A stretch of 64,000 nucleotides of DNA from Corallococcus macrosporus DSM 14697 (GCF_002305895.1 NZ_CP022203.1:2892501-2956500), one strand, 5' to 3'. Positions 37,508 to 46,049 are shown, counted from the stretch's first letter. Program-made: numbers and translations. The notes: generated by a model not told the origin, from the sequence alone.

Positions 37508-38008
37508 ATGGTGAACGTGACGCGCTCGCGGGTGGTGGGCGGGGTGCTGGCGCTGCTGGTGGCCGGCGCGGTGCTGTACTTCTGGCCCCGGCAGGAGCTC
37601 ACCGTGGAGGAGGCCATCCGCCGCCAGGTGGTGGTGATGACGCGGGCCGCGGAGGCGAAGGACGTGGGCGGGGTGATGGAGCACGTCTCCGAGCGCTTCC
37701 GCTCCAAGGGGCAGGGCGGCTGGTCGAAGAAGGAGGTGCGCGGCATCCTCACCGCGCAGGTGCTGCGCGGCCAGTGGGTGCGCGTCTTCGTGACGAACCT
37801 GGAGGTGCGCGAGGTGTCTCCCTCGGAAGGGGAGTTCCAGGCGCGCTTTATCTTCGGCCGCTCCCAGGCGGAGCGGGTGGAGGACCTGGCCGCTGGCAGC
37901 GTGCTGAGCGCCTACCTCATCGAAGGCGCCTTCGAGAAGGAAGAGGACGGCGAGTGGCGCGTGGTGCGCGCCCGCCCGGAGTCCATCGACCCCACCGACC
38001 TACTCTAG
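37508..38008 (+). CDS. Membrane-anchored NTF2-like hypothetical protein, 166 aa
   Basis: An N-terminal membrane anchor (about 9-25, V-V-G-G-V-L-A-L-L-V-A-G-A-V-L-Y) precedes a domain with the NTF2/SnoaL-like pattern: an initial helix (V-E-E-A-I-R-R-Q-V-V-V-M-T-R-A), a substrate-pocket strand and the W-R-V-V-R-A C-terminal strand. Such domains often serve as binding modules. It begins 7 bases after the double cNMP gene and is the last gene of the operon. Its last 9 bases overlap the tail of the convergent TPR gene. Confidence 0.75.
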   Translation: MVNVTRSRVVGGVLALLVAGAVLYFWPRQELTVEEAIRRQVVVMTRAAEAKDVGGVMEHVSERFRSKGQGGWSKKEVRGILTAQVLRGQWVRVFVTNLEVREVSPSEGEFQARFIFGRSQAERVEDLAAGSVLSAYLIEGAFEKEEDGEWRVVRARPESIDPTDLL

Positions 38009-39580
38009 GAGCGGGCCGGACTCCGCCTTCCAGGCCTTGGCCATGCGGGCCTGGCCGGCGGACTCCAGCCGCTCGCGGATGTCCTCCACGCGCGCGGCCA
38101 GCGCCTCGCGTGGGGTGCCCTGCGTCCGCGCCCGCGCGAGGCCGAAGAAGTAGTGCTGGCAGGCGGCGGCGTGCTCGCCCTGGGCGAAGAGCAGGTCGCC
38201 CATGGCGGTGTAGGCCTCCGCCAGCGTGCCCGCGCCGTTGTCGGGCGCCACGGCGGCCAGCAGCGGACGGGCGCCCTCGTAGTCCTTGCGCGCCAGCAGC
38301 AGCTCGCCCTTGGCGTACTGGGCCCGGGCCAGCTCCACGCCGCGCGCGGCCAGGGCCTTGTCGTAGGCGGCCAGGGCCTCGTCCTGGCGGGAGGCGGCCT
38401 CCAGCACGCCGCCGCGCGCCAGCCAGTAGCGGCTGTCCTTCTCCAGCAGGCCGGCCTGCTTCCCGTCCGCGGTGGTGGTCCGCACCGGGCCAAACGTCGC
38501 CTCGTACGCGTCCAGCAGCGCCAGGGCTCCAGCGCCATCTCCCGCCGCCTGGAGCGCCCGCGCGCCGTCCAGGTAGAGCAGCGGGGCGTTGCGGCGCCGG
38601 GCCACGGCCGCCTCGAAGGCCGCGCGCGCCTGGGCGTCCCGCTTCACCGCCAGGGCGCGCGCCCGGGCGAAGAGGGCGTAGTGCTCGTCGGGCAGGGCCT
38701 TCAGGGCCGCGTCCGCGGCGGCAATCGCGTCATCAGGGGCGCCAGCGGCCAGCGCCAGCTCCGCCTTCAGCGCGCCCGCGCGGGCCTTCAGCACGGGCGT
38801 CAGCTCCGCGCCACGGGCCTCCACGCGGGCGAGCACCCGCCGGGCCTCCTCCGTCTTGCGGCCCTGGTAGGTGTGCGCCAGCGCGGCGGACACGCGGGCC
38901 AGCAGGTGGTCCGGGTTGACGCTGGTGGCCCTGGCGAAGGCCTCCACCGCCTGCGGGTACTGCCCTTCGTCCAGCAGGGCCTCGCCGTACGCGGTGGTGA
39001 AGCGCGGGTCCCTCCAGGCCGTCTCCGCCGCGCGGGCGAAGGCCTGCCGCGCGCCCGGGAGGTCGCCGCGGGCCTGGAGCGCCAGGGCCCGGGCCAGCGT
39101 CAGCCGGGCGTTGTTGGCGCCCCGGGCCTCCAGCGCGGCCAGGTACTGCTCCGCCTCGGCGGCCTTGCCCGTGGCCAGCAGGTGGAGGGCGTGGGCGCCG
39201 TAGCGCTCGCCGGACTGGGACTCCAGTCGTTCGGCGCGGGAGAGGTGCTCGCGGGCCTTGGCGTCCGCGCCGGGCTGGCGGTGCTCCAGCCACAGCACCG
39301 TCTGGATGTCGGCGGCCAGGGCCTGCGCGTCGCGGGACTCGGCGTCGATTTGGAAGAGGGCCTCCAGCTCCGCCAGGGCGCGCGCGAAGTCCGCGGGGTT
39401 GCCACGCTGGGCGGCGGCGCGGGCCGCGCGCAGGTGCTCCTCCGCTTGTTTGCGGACGGTGCCTCGGTGGACGAAGAAGGCCACCGCGCCCGCGAGGAGT
39501 ACGGCGACAACACCCACCTGAACCAACGCGCTGGAGAGGCTTTCGCGCCGCTGCCAGTCCTTGCGCCCTTCGGTGCCCAT
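38000..39580 (-). CDS. Membrane-anchored TPR protein, 526 aa
   Basis: The N-terminus has a short cytoplasmic stretch, one membrane span (about 19-38, V-Q-V-G-V-V-A-V-L-L-A-G-A-V-A-F) and about 480 residues of tetratricopeptide-like helices outside the cytoplasm (repeated A-x-x-x-L-A-x-G-x-x-x-x-A patterns, such as G-A-P-D-D-A-I-A-A-A-D-A-A-L-K-A-L-P). The ATG at 39580 is preceded by about 130 bases of intergenic DNA. Its stop overlaps the convergent NTF2-like gene by 9 bases. Likely a scaffold for envelope protein complexes; partner unknown. Confidence 0.85.
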   Translation of the reverse strand: MGTEGRKDWQRRESLSSALVQVGVVAVLLAGAVAFFVHRGTVRKQAEEHLRAARAAAQRGNPADFARALAELEALFQIDAESRDAQALAADIQTVLWLEHRQPGADAKAREHLSRAERLESQSGERYGAHALHLLATGKAAEAEQYLAALEARGANNARLTLARALALQARGDLPGARQAFARAAETAWRDPRFTTAYGEALLDEGQYPQAVEAFARATSVNPDHLLARVSAALAHTYQGRKTEEARRVLARVEARGAELTPVLKARAGALKAELALAAGAPDDAIAAADAALKALPDEHYALFARARALAVKRDAQARAAFEAAVARRRNAPLLYLDGARALQAAGDGAGALALLDAYEATFGPVRTTTADGKQAGLLEKDSRYWLARGGVLEAASRQDEALAAYDKALAARGVELARAQYAKGELLLARKDYEGARPLLAAVAPDNGAGTLAEAYTAMGDLLFAQGEHAAACQHYFFGLARARTQGTPREALAARVEDIRERLESAGQARMAKAWKAESGPLLE

Positions 39581-39715
39581 GGACCTGTCCCCCGCGCTGG
39601 AGTTGGATGTGCGCCGGCCGTCGTGCCGGGTATAGAAGCCGCGCTCAGATAGGGACGCGCTCCCGGGCTGTCAACGGGGGCGGCGGCGTGAACACGGACG
39701 TGGGAGGTCAGAGGT

Positions 39716-40687
39716 ATGGCGGTACACACGGCGCTACCCCCCGAGGCATTCGAGCGGGTCGCGGAGGCATTCGGGCTGGGCGCGGTGCGCGAGGTGACGC
39801 CCATCCCCCAGGGCTCCATCAACACCAACCACCGCGTGGAGACGCAGACGGGGCGCTACTTCGTGCGCCACACGACGGCGCGCTCCGCGGAGGACCTGCG
39901 CTTTGAGTCCGCGCTGCTCGCGCACCTGGCCGCGTACCACTTCCCCGGGCCCGTGCAGTTGACGACGCGCGACGGGGCGACGTTCCTGGAGCTGGAGGGC
40001 GGCCGCGTCAGCGTCTTCCGCTGGCTGCCGGGGGAGGAGCTGCGCCACCCGGCCCTCACCGCGGACCACCTGGAGCGGCTGGGCGCGGAGCTGGGCAAGC
40101 TGCACCGGGACACGCAGTCCTTCTCCGGCACGCGGGAGAATCCCTACGGCCCGGAGACGGTGGGCGGCTGGCTGGTGGCGCTGGCGGCGCACCCGGACGC
40201 GGAGCTGGCGGCCGTGGCGCGTGAGCTGCAACGTGACCTGGAGACGTCGCGCGCGGCGCGGCAGGGGCTGGAGCCTCGCGGCGTCATCCACGCGGACCTC
40301 TTCATGGACAACGTGAAGTGGCTGGGGGACCGCGTGGGCGCCTTCTTCGACTTCGAGATGGCGTGCCGGGAAGAGTACGGCCTGGACGTGGCCATCACCC
40401 TCAACGCCTGGTGCTTCGACGGCGGGCACTACCTGCCGGAGCTGTGCCGGGCCTTCATCCGGGGCTACGTGGACGTCCGGCCGCTGTCCGCCGTGGAGCG
40501 CACGAACCTCTTCGGCCATGCGCTCTATGGGGCGGTGCGCTTCACGGCGAGCCGCATCCGGGACTACCACCTGTCGCCGCTGCCGGCGGACAAGCTGGTG
40601 CGCAAGGACTACCGCACCTACCTCAACCGGGCCCGGGCGTTGAACGCCATGGGCCCGGACGGCTTCGCCGGGCTGCTGGGCCTGTGA
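39716..40687 (+). CDS. Homoserine kinase-like phosphotransferase (APH fold)
   Basis: The 323-residue enzyme has the aminoglycoside-phosphotransferase/choline-kinase fold: an N-terminal I-P-Q-G-S-I-N-T-N-H glycine loop, a catalytic motif G-V-I-H-A-D-L-F-M-D-N (H-x-D-x-x-x-x-N) near 195 and D-F-E near 214 for metal. The N-x-N in the first loop and the overall length fit the second type of homoserine kinase (ThrB of pseudomonads), which phosphorylates L-homoserine for threonine synthesis. Other small-molecule kinases of this fold cannot be excluded. GGAGG lies upstream of ATG. It is convergent with the small lipoprotein gene, 12 bases apart. Confidence 0.85.
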   Translation: MAVHTALPPEAFERVAEAFGLGAVREVTPIPQGSINTNHRVETQTGRYFVRHTTARSAEDLRFESALLAHLAAYHFPGPVQLTTRDGATFLELEGGRVSVFRWLPGEELRHPALTADHLERLGAELGKLHRDTQSFSGTRENPYGPETVGGWLVALAAHPDAELAAVARELQRDLETSRAARQGLEPRGVIHADLFMDNVKWLGDRVGAFFDFEMACREEYGLDVAITLNAWCFDGGHYLPELCRAFIRGYVDVRPLSAVERTNLFGHALYGAVRFTASRIRDYHLSPLPADKLVRKDYRTYLNRARALNAMGPDGFAGLLGL

Positions 40688-40699
40688 CGGCCGCGGCCG

Positions 40700-41167
40700 T
40701 CAGATGCCGGTGACAATCTTCCAGGTGCCGTCTTCCTTGCGGAGCACCATCTGCTCCAGCTCGGACTCCTTCATGGGGCGCGAGTGGAGCGACGGCATCC
40801 GCCAGGAGGCGTTCCAGTAGTAGATGGCGGCGGCCACGCCCTCGCCCACCTGGATGCGGCGGATGCTCAGCTCGATGCGGGGGCCCTGGATGCGGGGGAA
40901 GACCTTCTCCAGGTACGGCACCAGGGTCTCCGCCGTCAGGTCATCGCTGGGGTCGCTCGGCGTGCCGCCGTCGTCCTGGAACGAAGGCGAGACGAGCTTC
41001 TGGATGGCCTGGGCGTCCCGGGCCTCCAGCGCGGTGCGGTACTGCTCCATGACCGCGAGGATGGCGCGCGTGTCGGAGTTGTCGACGATGTCCGTGCCGG
41101 GGATGCGCTTCGGGGCGCACGCGGCCAGCAGGGACAGGACGCTGAAGGCGAGGAAGCGTTTGAGCAT
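40700..41167 (-). CDS. NTF2-like lipoprotein, 155 aa
   Basis: A lipoprotein signal (L-K-R-F-L-A-F-S-V-L-S-L-L-A-A-C) puts the lipid on Cys17. The mature domain resembles the NTF2/SnoaL fold: D-T-R-A-I-L-A-V-M-E-Q-Y-R-T-A-L helix, a middle helix-strand section and the C-terminal strand L-R-K-E-D-G-T-W-K-I-V-T-G. No catalytic residues are recognised. It is likely a periplasmic or outer-membrane binding protein. It is separated by 71 bases from the DUF2505 gene on the same strand. Confidence 0.75.
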   Translation of the reverse strand: MLKRFLAFSVLSLLAACAPKRIPGTDIVDNSDTRAILAVMEQYRTALEARDAQAIQKLVSPSFQDDGGTPSDPSDDLTAETLVPYLEKVFPRIQGPRIELSIRRIQVGEGVAAAIYYWNASWRMPSLHSRPMKESELEQMVLRKEDGTWKIVTGI

Positions 41168-41238
41168 GGCGGGGCCTTATTGGGACAACCCAAGGGAAGT
41201 CAACCCATTCCCAGGCCCCGCCGGGGCCGGGCGGTGGA

Positions 41239-41766
41239 CTAGCCCGGGCGGATGACCTCGGCGATGAACCGGTTGAGCACCGGGACCTCGTTGTCGAGAA
41301 TCTTCAGGCCCTCCGCCTGGATGACCTTCTCCGCGATGAGGCCCAGGGGCTTGAGGAGGAAGGGCAGCTTGAGGGCGATTTCGCCGTCCATCACCCGCTC
41401 CGTCTGGCCGCCGCCCACGTCGCGGAAGCGCATGGTGCCGGTGTTCACCAGCATCTTGGAGATCTTGTTCGAGGTGGGGACGTTCTCGAACGTCAGCTCC
41501 TTGCGGCGCTTGTCATAGGTGGACGACTCGATGAAGGCGAACCACTCCGGGGGGACCGTCTTGGGGCCAATCTTCTCGATGACGGGCTTGGGGCGGTAGC
41601 GCACCCGGCGGCGCACGACGTCGCCGTCCGGCTTCACCTCCAGGGGCTGCAACTCCAGCAGCACGCCGTGGTGCTTGAGCAGGAACTCGAAGTACCGCTC
41701 GTCGAGGAGCGCGCGCTCCACCTCATCCACCGTCCCCTGAATCCGATGCCGCGACTCGAAACGCAT
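41239..41766 (-). CDS. DUF2505 (SRPBCC-like) family protein, 175 aa
   Basis: The 175-residue cytosolic protein shows the START/SRPBCC-like arrangement of DUF2505: a first strand and helix (R-I-Q-G-T-V-D-E-V-E-R-A-L-L-D-E-R-Y-F), a long antiparallel sheet (V-V-R-R-R-V-R-Y-R-P-K-P) and a C-terminal helix. Such folds bind hydrophobic ligands in a cavity, but no ligand is known. It has no signal peptide. It lies between two envelope protein genes on the same strand and may be expressed with them. Confidence 0.8.
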   Translation of the reverse strand: MRFESRHRIQGTVDEVERALLDERYFEFLLKHHGVLLELQPLEVKPDGDVVRRRVRYRPKPVIEKIGPKTVPPEWFAFIESSTYDKRRKELTFENVPTSNKISKMLVNTGTMRFRDVGGGQTERVMDGEIALKLPFLLKPLGLIAEKVIQAEGLKILDNEVPVLNRFIAEVIRPG

Positions 41767-41832
41767 CCACGTCCTCCTTGCCAGGCTGGCACGTCACCGC
41801 TGTCTGGTTGCCTGCCTAGCCGAAAAGCGTGG

Positions 41833-44193
41833 CTAGCGGAAAGCCTGTCGTGGCACCAGCAGTCCGCGGAAGGTCTTCTCCTCGAAGTCACAGCGCTCCC
41901 GCCACTCGTCGGCGGAGGCCCGGAAGGCGGCGCCAAAGTCCGGTAGTGCACCGAGCTCGTGTCGCACCGCGCCGCAGTCTCCCGCCAGGTAGGCGGACTC
42001 CACCCGCATCCGCAGGGCCTCGCGCCGCAGCGCCTCCGGCAGTCCCTCCGCCGCCAGGGCCTGTTGCAGGTACCCCGTGGCCAGCACGGGCGAGCCCACC
42101 TGCTGCAAGCGCCGCCCCATCAGGTAGTTGAGGTAGGGGTCCGTTGGGACCGCCGCCAGGGCGCGCGCGAGGAGCAGCAGGCGCACCTCGTCCTGGCCGG
42201 CGCGGAAGTACGCGTCGATGGGGCCCTGGCGCGCGGTGGACTCCATGGCGGCCAGCTTCACCTGGGCGGTGCGTGTCAGCTCCGGCCCGGCGTCCCTGGA
42301 CAGCACCTGGTCCAGGAAGCGGCGGGCCTCACCGGGCTGCCCCCTGCGCAGCGCGACGTCCGCCCGCGCCATGGCGACCTCCGCCTCCAGCACGGCCTGG
42401 CCCTTCATGCGGTCGCCCATCGCGGCGAGCACCGTGTCCGCGTCCGCGTAGCGCTCCAACTGGGACAGCGCGACGGCCTCGCCCAGGCGGAAGTAGGGCT
42501 CCTCGGGTTGGAGCTCGGCGGCGCGGCGGTAGCGCTCCAGCGCGTCCTCGGGGTCGCTCGCCAGGGCCTGCCGGGCGGCGTCGGACAGGCGCGCCACCTC
42601 GCGGGCGCAGGCGCGGGTGAAGAGGCTGCCGGTGCGGAAGCGCGCGAAGGCCCGCGCCACCAGGGACTCGTCCAGCGGGAGCGCGTCCACGTGCTGCTCC
42701 CACTCGGTGACGAGCTCTCCCAATGGCCGGCCATACGCGGCCTCGAAGTCGGCGTGGGCATACAGGGTCCGCAGCCGGTCCGCGCCGTAGGTGTCCGCCA
42801 GGTAGAGGAGGAAGGAGCCCGCCACGGTGTACGCCCGCGCGGGCGCGGACTGGTAGAAGCCCTCCGGCCCCATCAGCTTGCGCATGTCCGGCGCCAGCTT
42901 CTGCCGGCGCATGCCCGCCGCCCACTGGTGCAGCGTGAGGTCGCCCTGCACGGGGCCATCCGCGGCGACGGCGAGCCCCTCGATGACGCCCATGAGGGGC
43001 CAGACCCCCAGCCGCGTGGTGACGCGGAAGGGGCCGCTGCCCGCCGGGGCGGCCATGACGTGCGCCAGCTCGTGGTGGAGCACGGAGTGGGGGAAGGACC
43101 GGTCCTGGATGTGCAGCTCGTGGCGCCAGGGCTTGGCGAACTGCGTGCGGCCGGCGCCCACCAGGCGCTGCTTCTCGTGCTCGTCGCGGTAGAGCCAGAC
43201 GTGGATGGGCTCGGTGGGGGCCACGCCCAGGAAGTGCCGCGTCTGGGCCCAGCGGAACTCCAAATCCCGCGTGAAGCGGTCCACGTCCTCGCGGGGCTTG
43301 CCTCGCCAGTAGTGGAGGACGAAGTGCTCCGTCTCGCGCAGGCCGCCGAGCTCCTCCGTCAGCCAGGCATCCGTCATCCGCAGGCCCAGGGCGGGGCCGC
43401 GCGCCTCCATGAAGGCGATGGCGGCCAGTGGCAGCACCAGCGCGGCCAGGGTCCCCCGGCGCAGGCCGGCGCGGCGCAGGCGCCCGGTGCCCAGGTCCAG
43501 CAGCGCGCAGGTGAGCCCCGCGAGCACGGAGACCCACAGCAGCGTCTGCAGACGGAACCAGCCGAGCGCGGCGGAGACGCCCAGGGCCTCGTCGTAGAGG
43601 GGCCCGGGCATGTGGCCCAGGAAGTGGTTGAAGGCGAACACCTGGGGCCCGGCGACGATGGGCCACGCGGTGGGGATGGCCGAGACGAGGATGAGGAGGG
43701 CGTACAGCCCCACGGCCCGGCGGGGGCGCTCGGCCGCGAAGCCGCACAGCACGCCTGCCGTCGCCGCCAGGGCCGCCGAGGGGAGGGTGAGCATCGGATA
43801 GAAGCCCACCAGTGCGAACGGGTCGCACGCGGTGCGCAGCCAGGCGAACAGGGTGGCCGCCAGGAAGGGGGGCACCAGGACGCCGACGTTGAGGAGCAGG
43901 GCGGCGCCCAGGGCCCGGGCCACCGCGCCGCCGGGCGTCTGTGGCCGGAGGGCGCCCGGCGGGGTCGGCGTGGCGCCCAGCAGGATGCGGTGCTCCTGGG
44001 CGGCCGCGGCGATGCCCAGCCCCCCTCCGAGCAGGCCCACGGCGATGGAGAGGGCCAGGCTCAGCTCGAAGCCGGGGACGCCGAAGAGGGGGAGCAGGAC
44101 GAGCGCCGAGCCCCCGCCCGCGAGCAGGAGGACGGTGGCCAGGACGGCGGGGCGACGCAACAGGCCAGAGGCGCGGGTGAGGACTTGCCGCAT
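41833..44193 (-). CDS. Polytopic membrane protein with gluzincin peptidase and TPR domains
   Basis: The 786-residue protein has about six to seven membrane spans in the first 285 residues, then an extracytoplasmic region with a zinc-peptidase motif H-H-E-L-A-H-V (HExxH). A glutamate follows about 35 residues later in G-V-I-E-G-L-A-V-A, as in gluzincins (M1/M48/M4-like). TPR-like helices fill the C-terminal 250 residues. The start at 44193 has AGGAGAGG upstream. Fusion of a membrane domain, a peptidase of the M1-related collagenase-like kind and TPRs suggests a role in envelope or extracellular proteolysis. Its start lies only 25 bases from that of the divergent PilZ gene. Confidence 0.85.
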   Translation of the reverse strand: MRQVLTRASGLLRRPAVLATVLLLAGGGSALVLLPLFGVPGFELSLALSIAVGLLGGGLGIAAAAQEHRILLGATPTPPGALRPQTPGGAVARALGAALLLNVGVLVPPFLAATLFAWLRTACDPFALVGFYPMLTLPSAALAATAGVLCGFAAERPRRAVGLYALLILVSAIPTAWPIVAGPQVFAFNHFLGHMPGPLYDEALGVSAALGWFRLQTLLWVSVLAGLTCALLDLGTGRLRRAGLRRGTLAALVLPLAAIAFMEARGPALGLRMTDAWLTEELGGLRETEHFVLHYWRGKPREDVDRFTRDLEFRWAQTRHFLGVAPTEPIHVWLYRDEHEKQRLVGAGRTQFAKPWRHELHIQDRSFPHSVLHHELAHVMAAPAGSGPFRVTTRLGVWPLMGVIEGLAVAADGPVQGDLTLHQWAAGMRRQKLAPDMRKLMGPEGFYQSAPARAYTVAGSFLLYLADTYGADRLRTLYAHADFEAAYGRPLGELVTEWEQHVDALPLDESLVARAFARFRTGSLFTRACAREVARLSDAARQALASDPEDALERYRRAAELQPEEPYFRLGEAVALSQLERYADADTVLAAMGDRMKGQAVLEAEVAMARADVALRRGQPGEARRFLDQVLSRDAGPELTRTAQVKLAAMESTARQGPIDAYFRAGQDEVRLLLLARALAAVPTDPYLNYLMGRRLQQVGSPVLATGYLQQALAAEGLPEALRREALRMRVESAYLAGDCGAVRHELGALPDFGAAFRASADEWRERCDFEEKTFRGLLVPRQAFR

Positions 44194-44218
44194 GGCCTCT
44201 CCTATACTCCCGGCCAGC

Positions 44219-44617
44219 ATGTCCGAACAGAAGACAGGTCCAGAGCACCGCCAGAACGGGCGCGCGCCCATCGAGCTGAAGGTCGACTACAAGAAGCTCA
44301 ACTCGTTCTTCGCGGACTACACGAAGAACATCAGCAAGGGTGGCACCTTCATCAAGACGAAGAAGCCGCTGCCCATCGGCACGCGCTTCCTGTTCAAGCT
44401 GACGGTTCCGCACCGGGAGGCCCCCTTCGAGCTGCTCGGAGAGGTCGTCTGGTCCAAGGCGGACGCGGAGGAGCCCGGCATGGGCATCCGCTTCATCTAC
44501 AGCAGCGAAGCGCAGCGGGTGGAGTTCGAGACGGTGGTGGAGGGGCTGATGTCCGACAGCCTCGGCGGCGAGCTGACGGAGAAGCTGCTCAACAAGCCGC
44601 TGCACTCGCACTCATGA
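44219..44617 (+). CDS. PilZ-domain protein (TIGR02266-like)
   Basis: The 132-residue protein is a single PilZ domain with both c-di-GMP-binding motifs intact: R11-Q-N-G-R15 (RxxxR) and N37-I-S39-K-G-G42 ([D/N]xSxxG). The C-terminal extension of about 30 residues is helical. It is a likely c-di-GMP receptor that acts on motility or secretion proteins. It overlaps the DUF192 gene by 4 bases (ATGA), so the two are translationally coupled. An EAL phosphodiesterase gene lies 3 kb away. Confidence 0.92.
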   Translation: MSEQKTGPEHRQNGRAPIELKVDYKKLNSFFADYTKNISKGGTFIKTKKPLPIGTRFLFKLTVPHREAPFELLGEVVWSKADAEEPGMGIRFIYSSEAQRVEFETVVEGLMSDSLGGELTEKLLNKPLHSHS

Positions 44618-45177
44618 CGCGCGGCCTTCGGTGGATGGGGGTGGCCATGCCGCTGCTGCTGGCCACGGCCTGCCAGCAGGAGGCGCAGGGTAGCGCGCCC
44701 CGCGCCACGCCGAAGGCCGCGGAGGCGCCGCGTCCGCGCGTCACCGACGTCACCGCCGAGGACTACGTCATGCCGCCGCTTCCGCGTGGACATGTGCGGC
44801 TGGAGGACGCCTTCGGCGGTGCGCACCGGGTCGAGGTGGAGATCGCAGCGACGGCGGACTCGCGCCAGCGGGGCATGATGTGGCGCAAGGAGCTGGCGGC
44901 GGGGAAGGGCATGCTGTTCCTCTTCCCGCATGAGCAGGTCCAGGGCTTCTGGATGCGGAACACGCTCATCTCGCTGGACATGATCTTCATCACGTCGGAC
45001 CTGCGGGTGGCGGGCATCGTGTCGCGCGCGGTGCCTCGCTCCTTCGAGTCCCGCTCCGTGGGGGCGCCCAGCCAGTACGTGCTGGAGGTGCCCGGCGGCT
45101 GGACGGAGAAGGTCGGCATCCGCAAGGGCAGCGCCGTCCGCTTCGAGGGCGTCGCGGGTTTGGACATCGAGCCCTGA
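44614..45177 (+). CDS. DUF192-domain lipoprotein, 187 aa
   Basis: The lipoprotein signal ends in L-L-A-T-A-C with the lipidated Cys at 20, followed by a Pro/Ala-rich linker. The DUF192 domain (about 60-187) shows R-Q-R-G-M-M-W-R, G-M-L-F-L-F-P and F-W-M-R-N-T-L-I-S-L-D-M-I-F-I. DUF192 proteins are small beta-rich exported proteins of unknown activity. It is coupled to the PilZ gene by an ATGA overlap. Its last 138 bases are repeated at 45912, followed by another stretch of unrelated sequence. Confidence 0.88.
   Translation: MTRGLRWMGVAMPLLLATACQQEAQGSAPRATPKAAEAPRPRVTDVTAEDYVMPPLPRGHVRLEDAFGGAHRVEVEIAATADSRQRGMMWRKELAAGKGMLFLFPHEQVQGFWMRNTLISLDMIFITSDLRVAGIVSRAVPRSFESRSVGAPSQYVLEVPGGWTEKVGIRKGSAVRFEGVAGLDIEP
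45040..45177. repeat. 138-bp 3' end of the DUF192 gene, duplicated downstream
   Basis: These bases match 45912-46049 in direct orientation at about 128 of 138 positions. The repeat covers the last 45 codons and the stop. Between the two copies lies a 734-bp segment. Confidence 0.85.
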
Positions 45178-45189
45178 GGAACACGGTTC

Positions 45190-45549
45190 ATGGCCCACAC
45201 GCCTGTTGATGAGAGCGCCTGGCAGGACGACGACGCGCGCGACCTGTTGCAGGAAACGCTGCGGAAGGCATGGGAAGGTCCTGCCGAGCGCATGCCCGCG
45301 CAGTGTCCCCGCTGTGCGCATGAGGCGGTCCATGCCTATTTCCATGCGCGACCTGGTGGGCGTCTGGGTGGCTGCTGGGTGTGGTGCAGTTCCTGCCGGG
45401 CTTACACTCACGGGTCAAGCCGTGCTCCGGCGTGGTGGCGGAACCTTGAAGACGTCGAGGAATCGAGCCTGACGGCGGCGCCGGTCGCGCTGGATGCCAT
45501 GTCGGCGCGCATCGATGCGCACTGGAATGCGCTGCGGCGTGGTGGGTGA
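45190..45549 (+). CDS. Zinc-ribbon-like hypothetical protein, 119 aa
   Basis: Two Cys pairs, C-P-R-C at about 39-42 and C-S-S-C at about 66-69, form a likely zinc ribbon in the middle of the protein. The rest is helical, with no signal peptide. GAGGAAC precedes the ATG by about 7 bases, and the gene starts 12 bases after the DUF192 stop, inside the segment flanked by the 138-bp repeats. It may have entered with that segment. I do not recognise a named family. Confidence 0.65.
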   Translation: MAHTPVDESAWQDDDARDLLQETLRKAWEGPAERMPAQCPRCAHEAVHAYFHARPGGRLGGCWVWCSSCRAYTHGSSRAPAWWRNLEDVEESSLTAAPVALDAMSARIDAHWNALRRGG

Positions 45550-45660
45550 GCGCGGCTGCTGCTGCGTTTGTTCGGGTTGCGTAGCGCGGCCCCGGACCTT
45601 TTCTCCGGGACCGCGTGTCAGTCACAACGCCTGGGGTGCTGCCTCACTGCCTGGGCGGCG

Positions 45661-45903
45661 TCACGGCTCCTGGCAGGACTGTCCCGGTGGGCAGGGCCAG
45701 GGGGTGGGATTGGGATTGGGATTCGAGCCGCAGTAGGGGGCCACGTAGCCGTCGCAGTTGTTGTCGATGGTGTCCATGCACGACTCGGGCATGCCAGGGT
45801 TGATGCTGGCGTTGGAGTCGTGGCAGTCGGAGCCGTTGGACACATATCCGGACGGCCGGTTGCAGGCGTATTGCCAGTGTCCGCCATGGCCATAGCCATC
45901 CAC
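45661..45903 (-). pseudogene. Truncated gene for a metal-binding-repeat (MopE-like) surface protein
   Basis: The fragment encodes about 80 residues with the repeat D-C-H-D-S-N-A-S-I-N-P-G-M-P-E-S-C followed by D-N-N-C-D-G, the motif of myxobacterial and MopE-like calcium- or metal-binding surface proteins. A Pro/Asn-rich C-terminus follows, encoded by three GGGATT units on the plus strand. No signal peptide or upstream part exists: just beyond 45903 the DNA becomes antisense to the duplicated DUF192 end. It is therefore an N-terminally truncated remnant. Confidence 0.7.
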
Positions 45904-45911
45904 ACGGTGGG

Positions 45912-46049
45912 TCCTTCGAGTCCCGCTCCGTGAGCGCCCCCAGCCAGTACGTGCTGGAGATGCCCGGCGGCTGGACGGAGAAGATCGGCATCCGCAAGGG
46001 CAGCGCCGTCCGCTTCGAGGGTGTGGTGGGCTTGGACATCGCGCCCTGA
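45912..46049 (+). pseudogene. Partial copy of the DUF192 lipoprotein gene
   Basis: This is a copy of the last 45 codons and stop of the gene at 44614, with five amino-acid changes (for example V-G-A to V-S-A and L-D-I-E-P to L-D-I-A-P) and about 93 percent DNA identity. There is no start codon or ribosome-binding site. The frame is intact, so the duplication is not very old or comes from a functional paralogue. About 73 bases follow before the next gene. Confidence 0.85.

Noticed and set aside
41959-45177. 1072-codon plus-strand frame covering the membrane gluzincin region
   Set aside because: It is antisense to the gluzincin gene; only the last 188 codons (from 44614) form the DUF192 gene.
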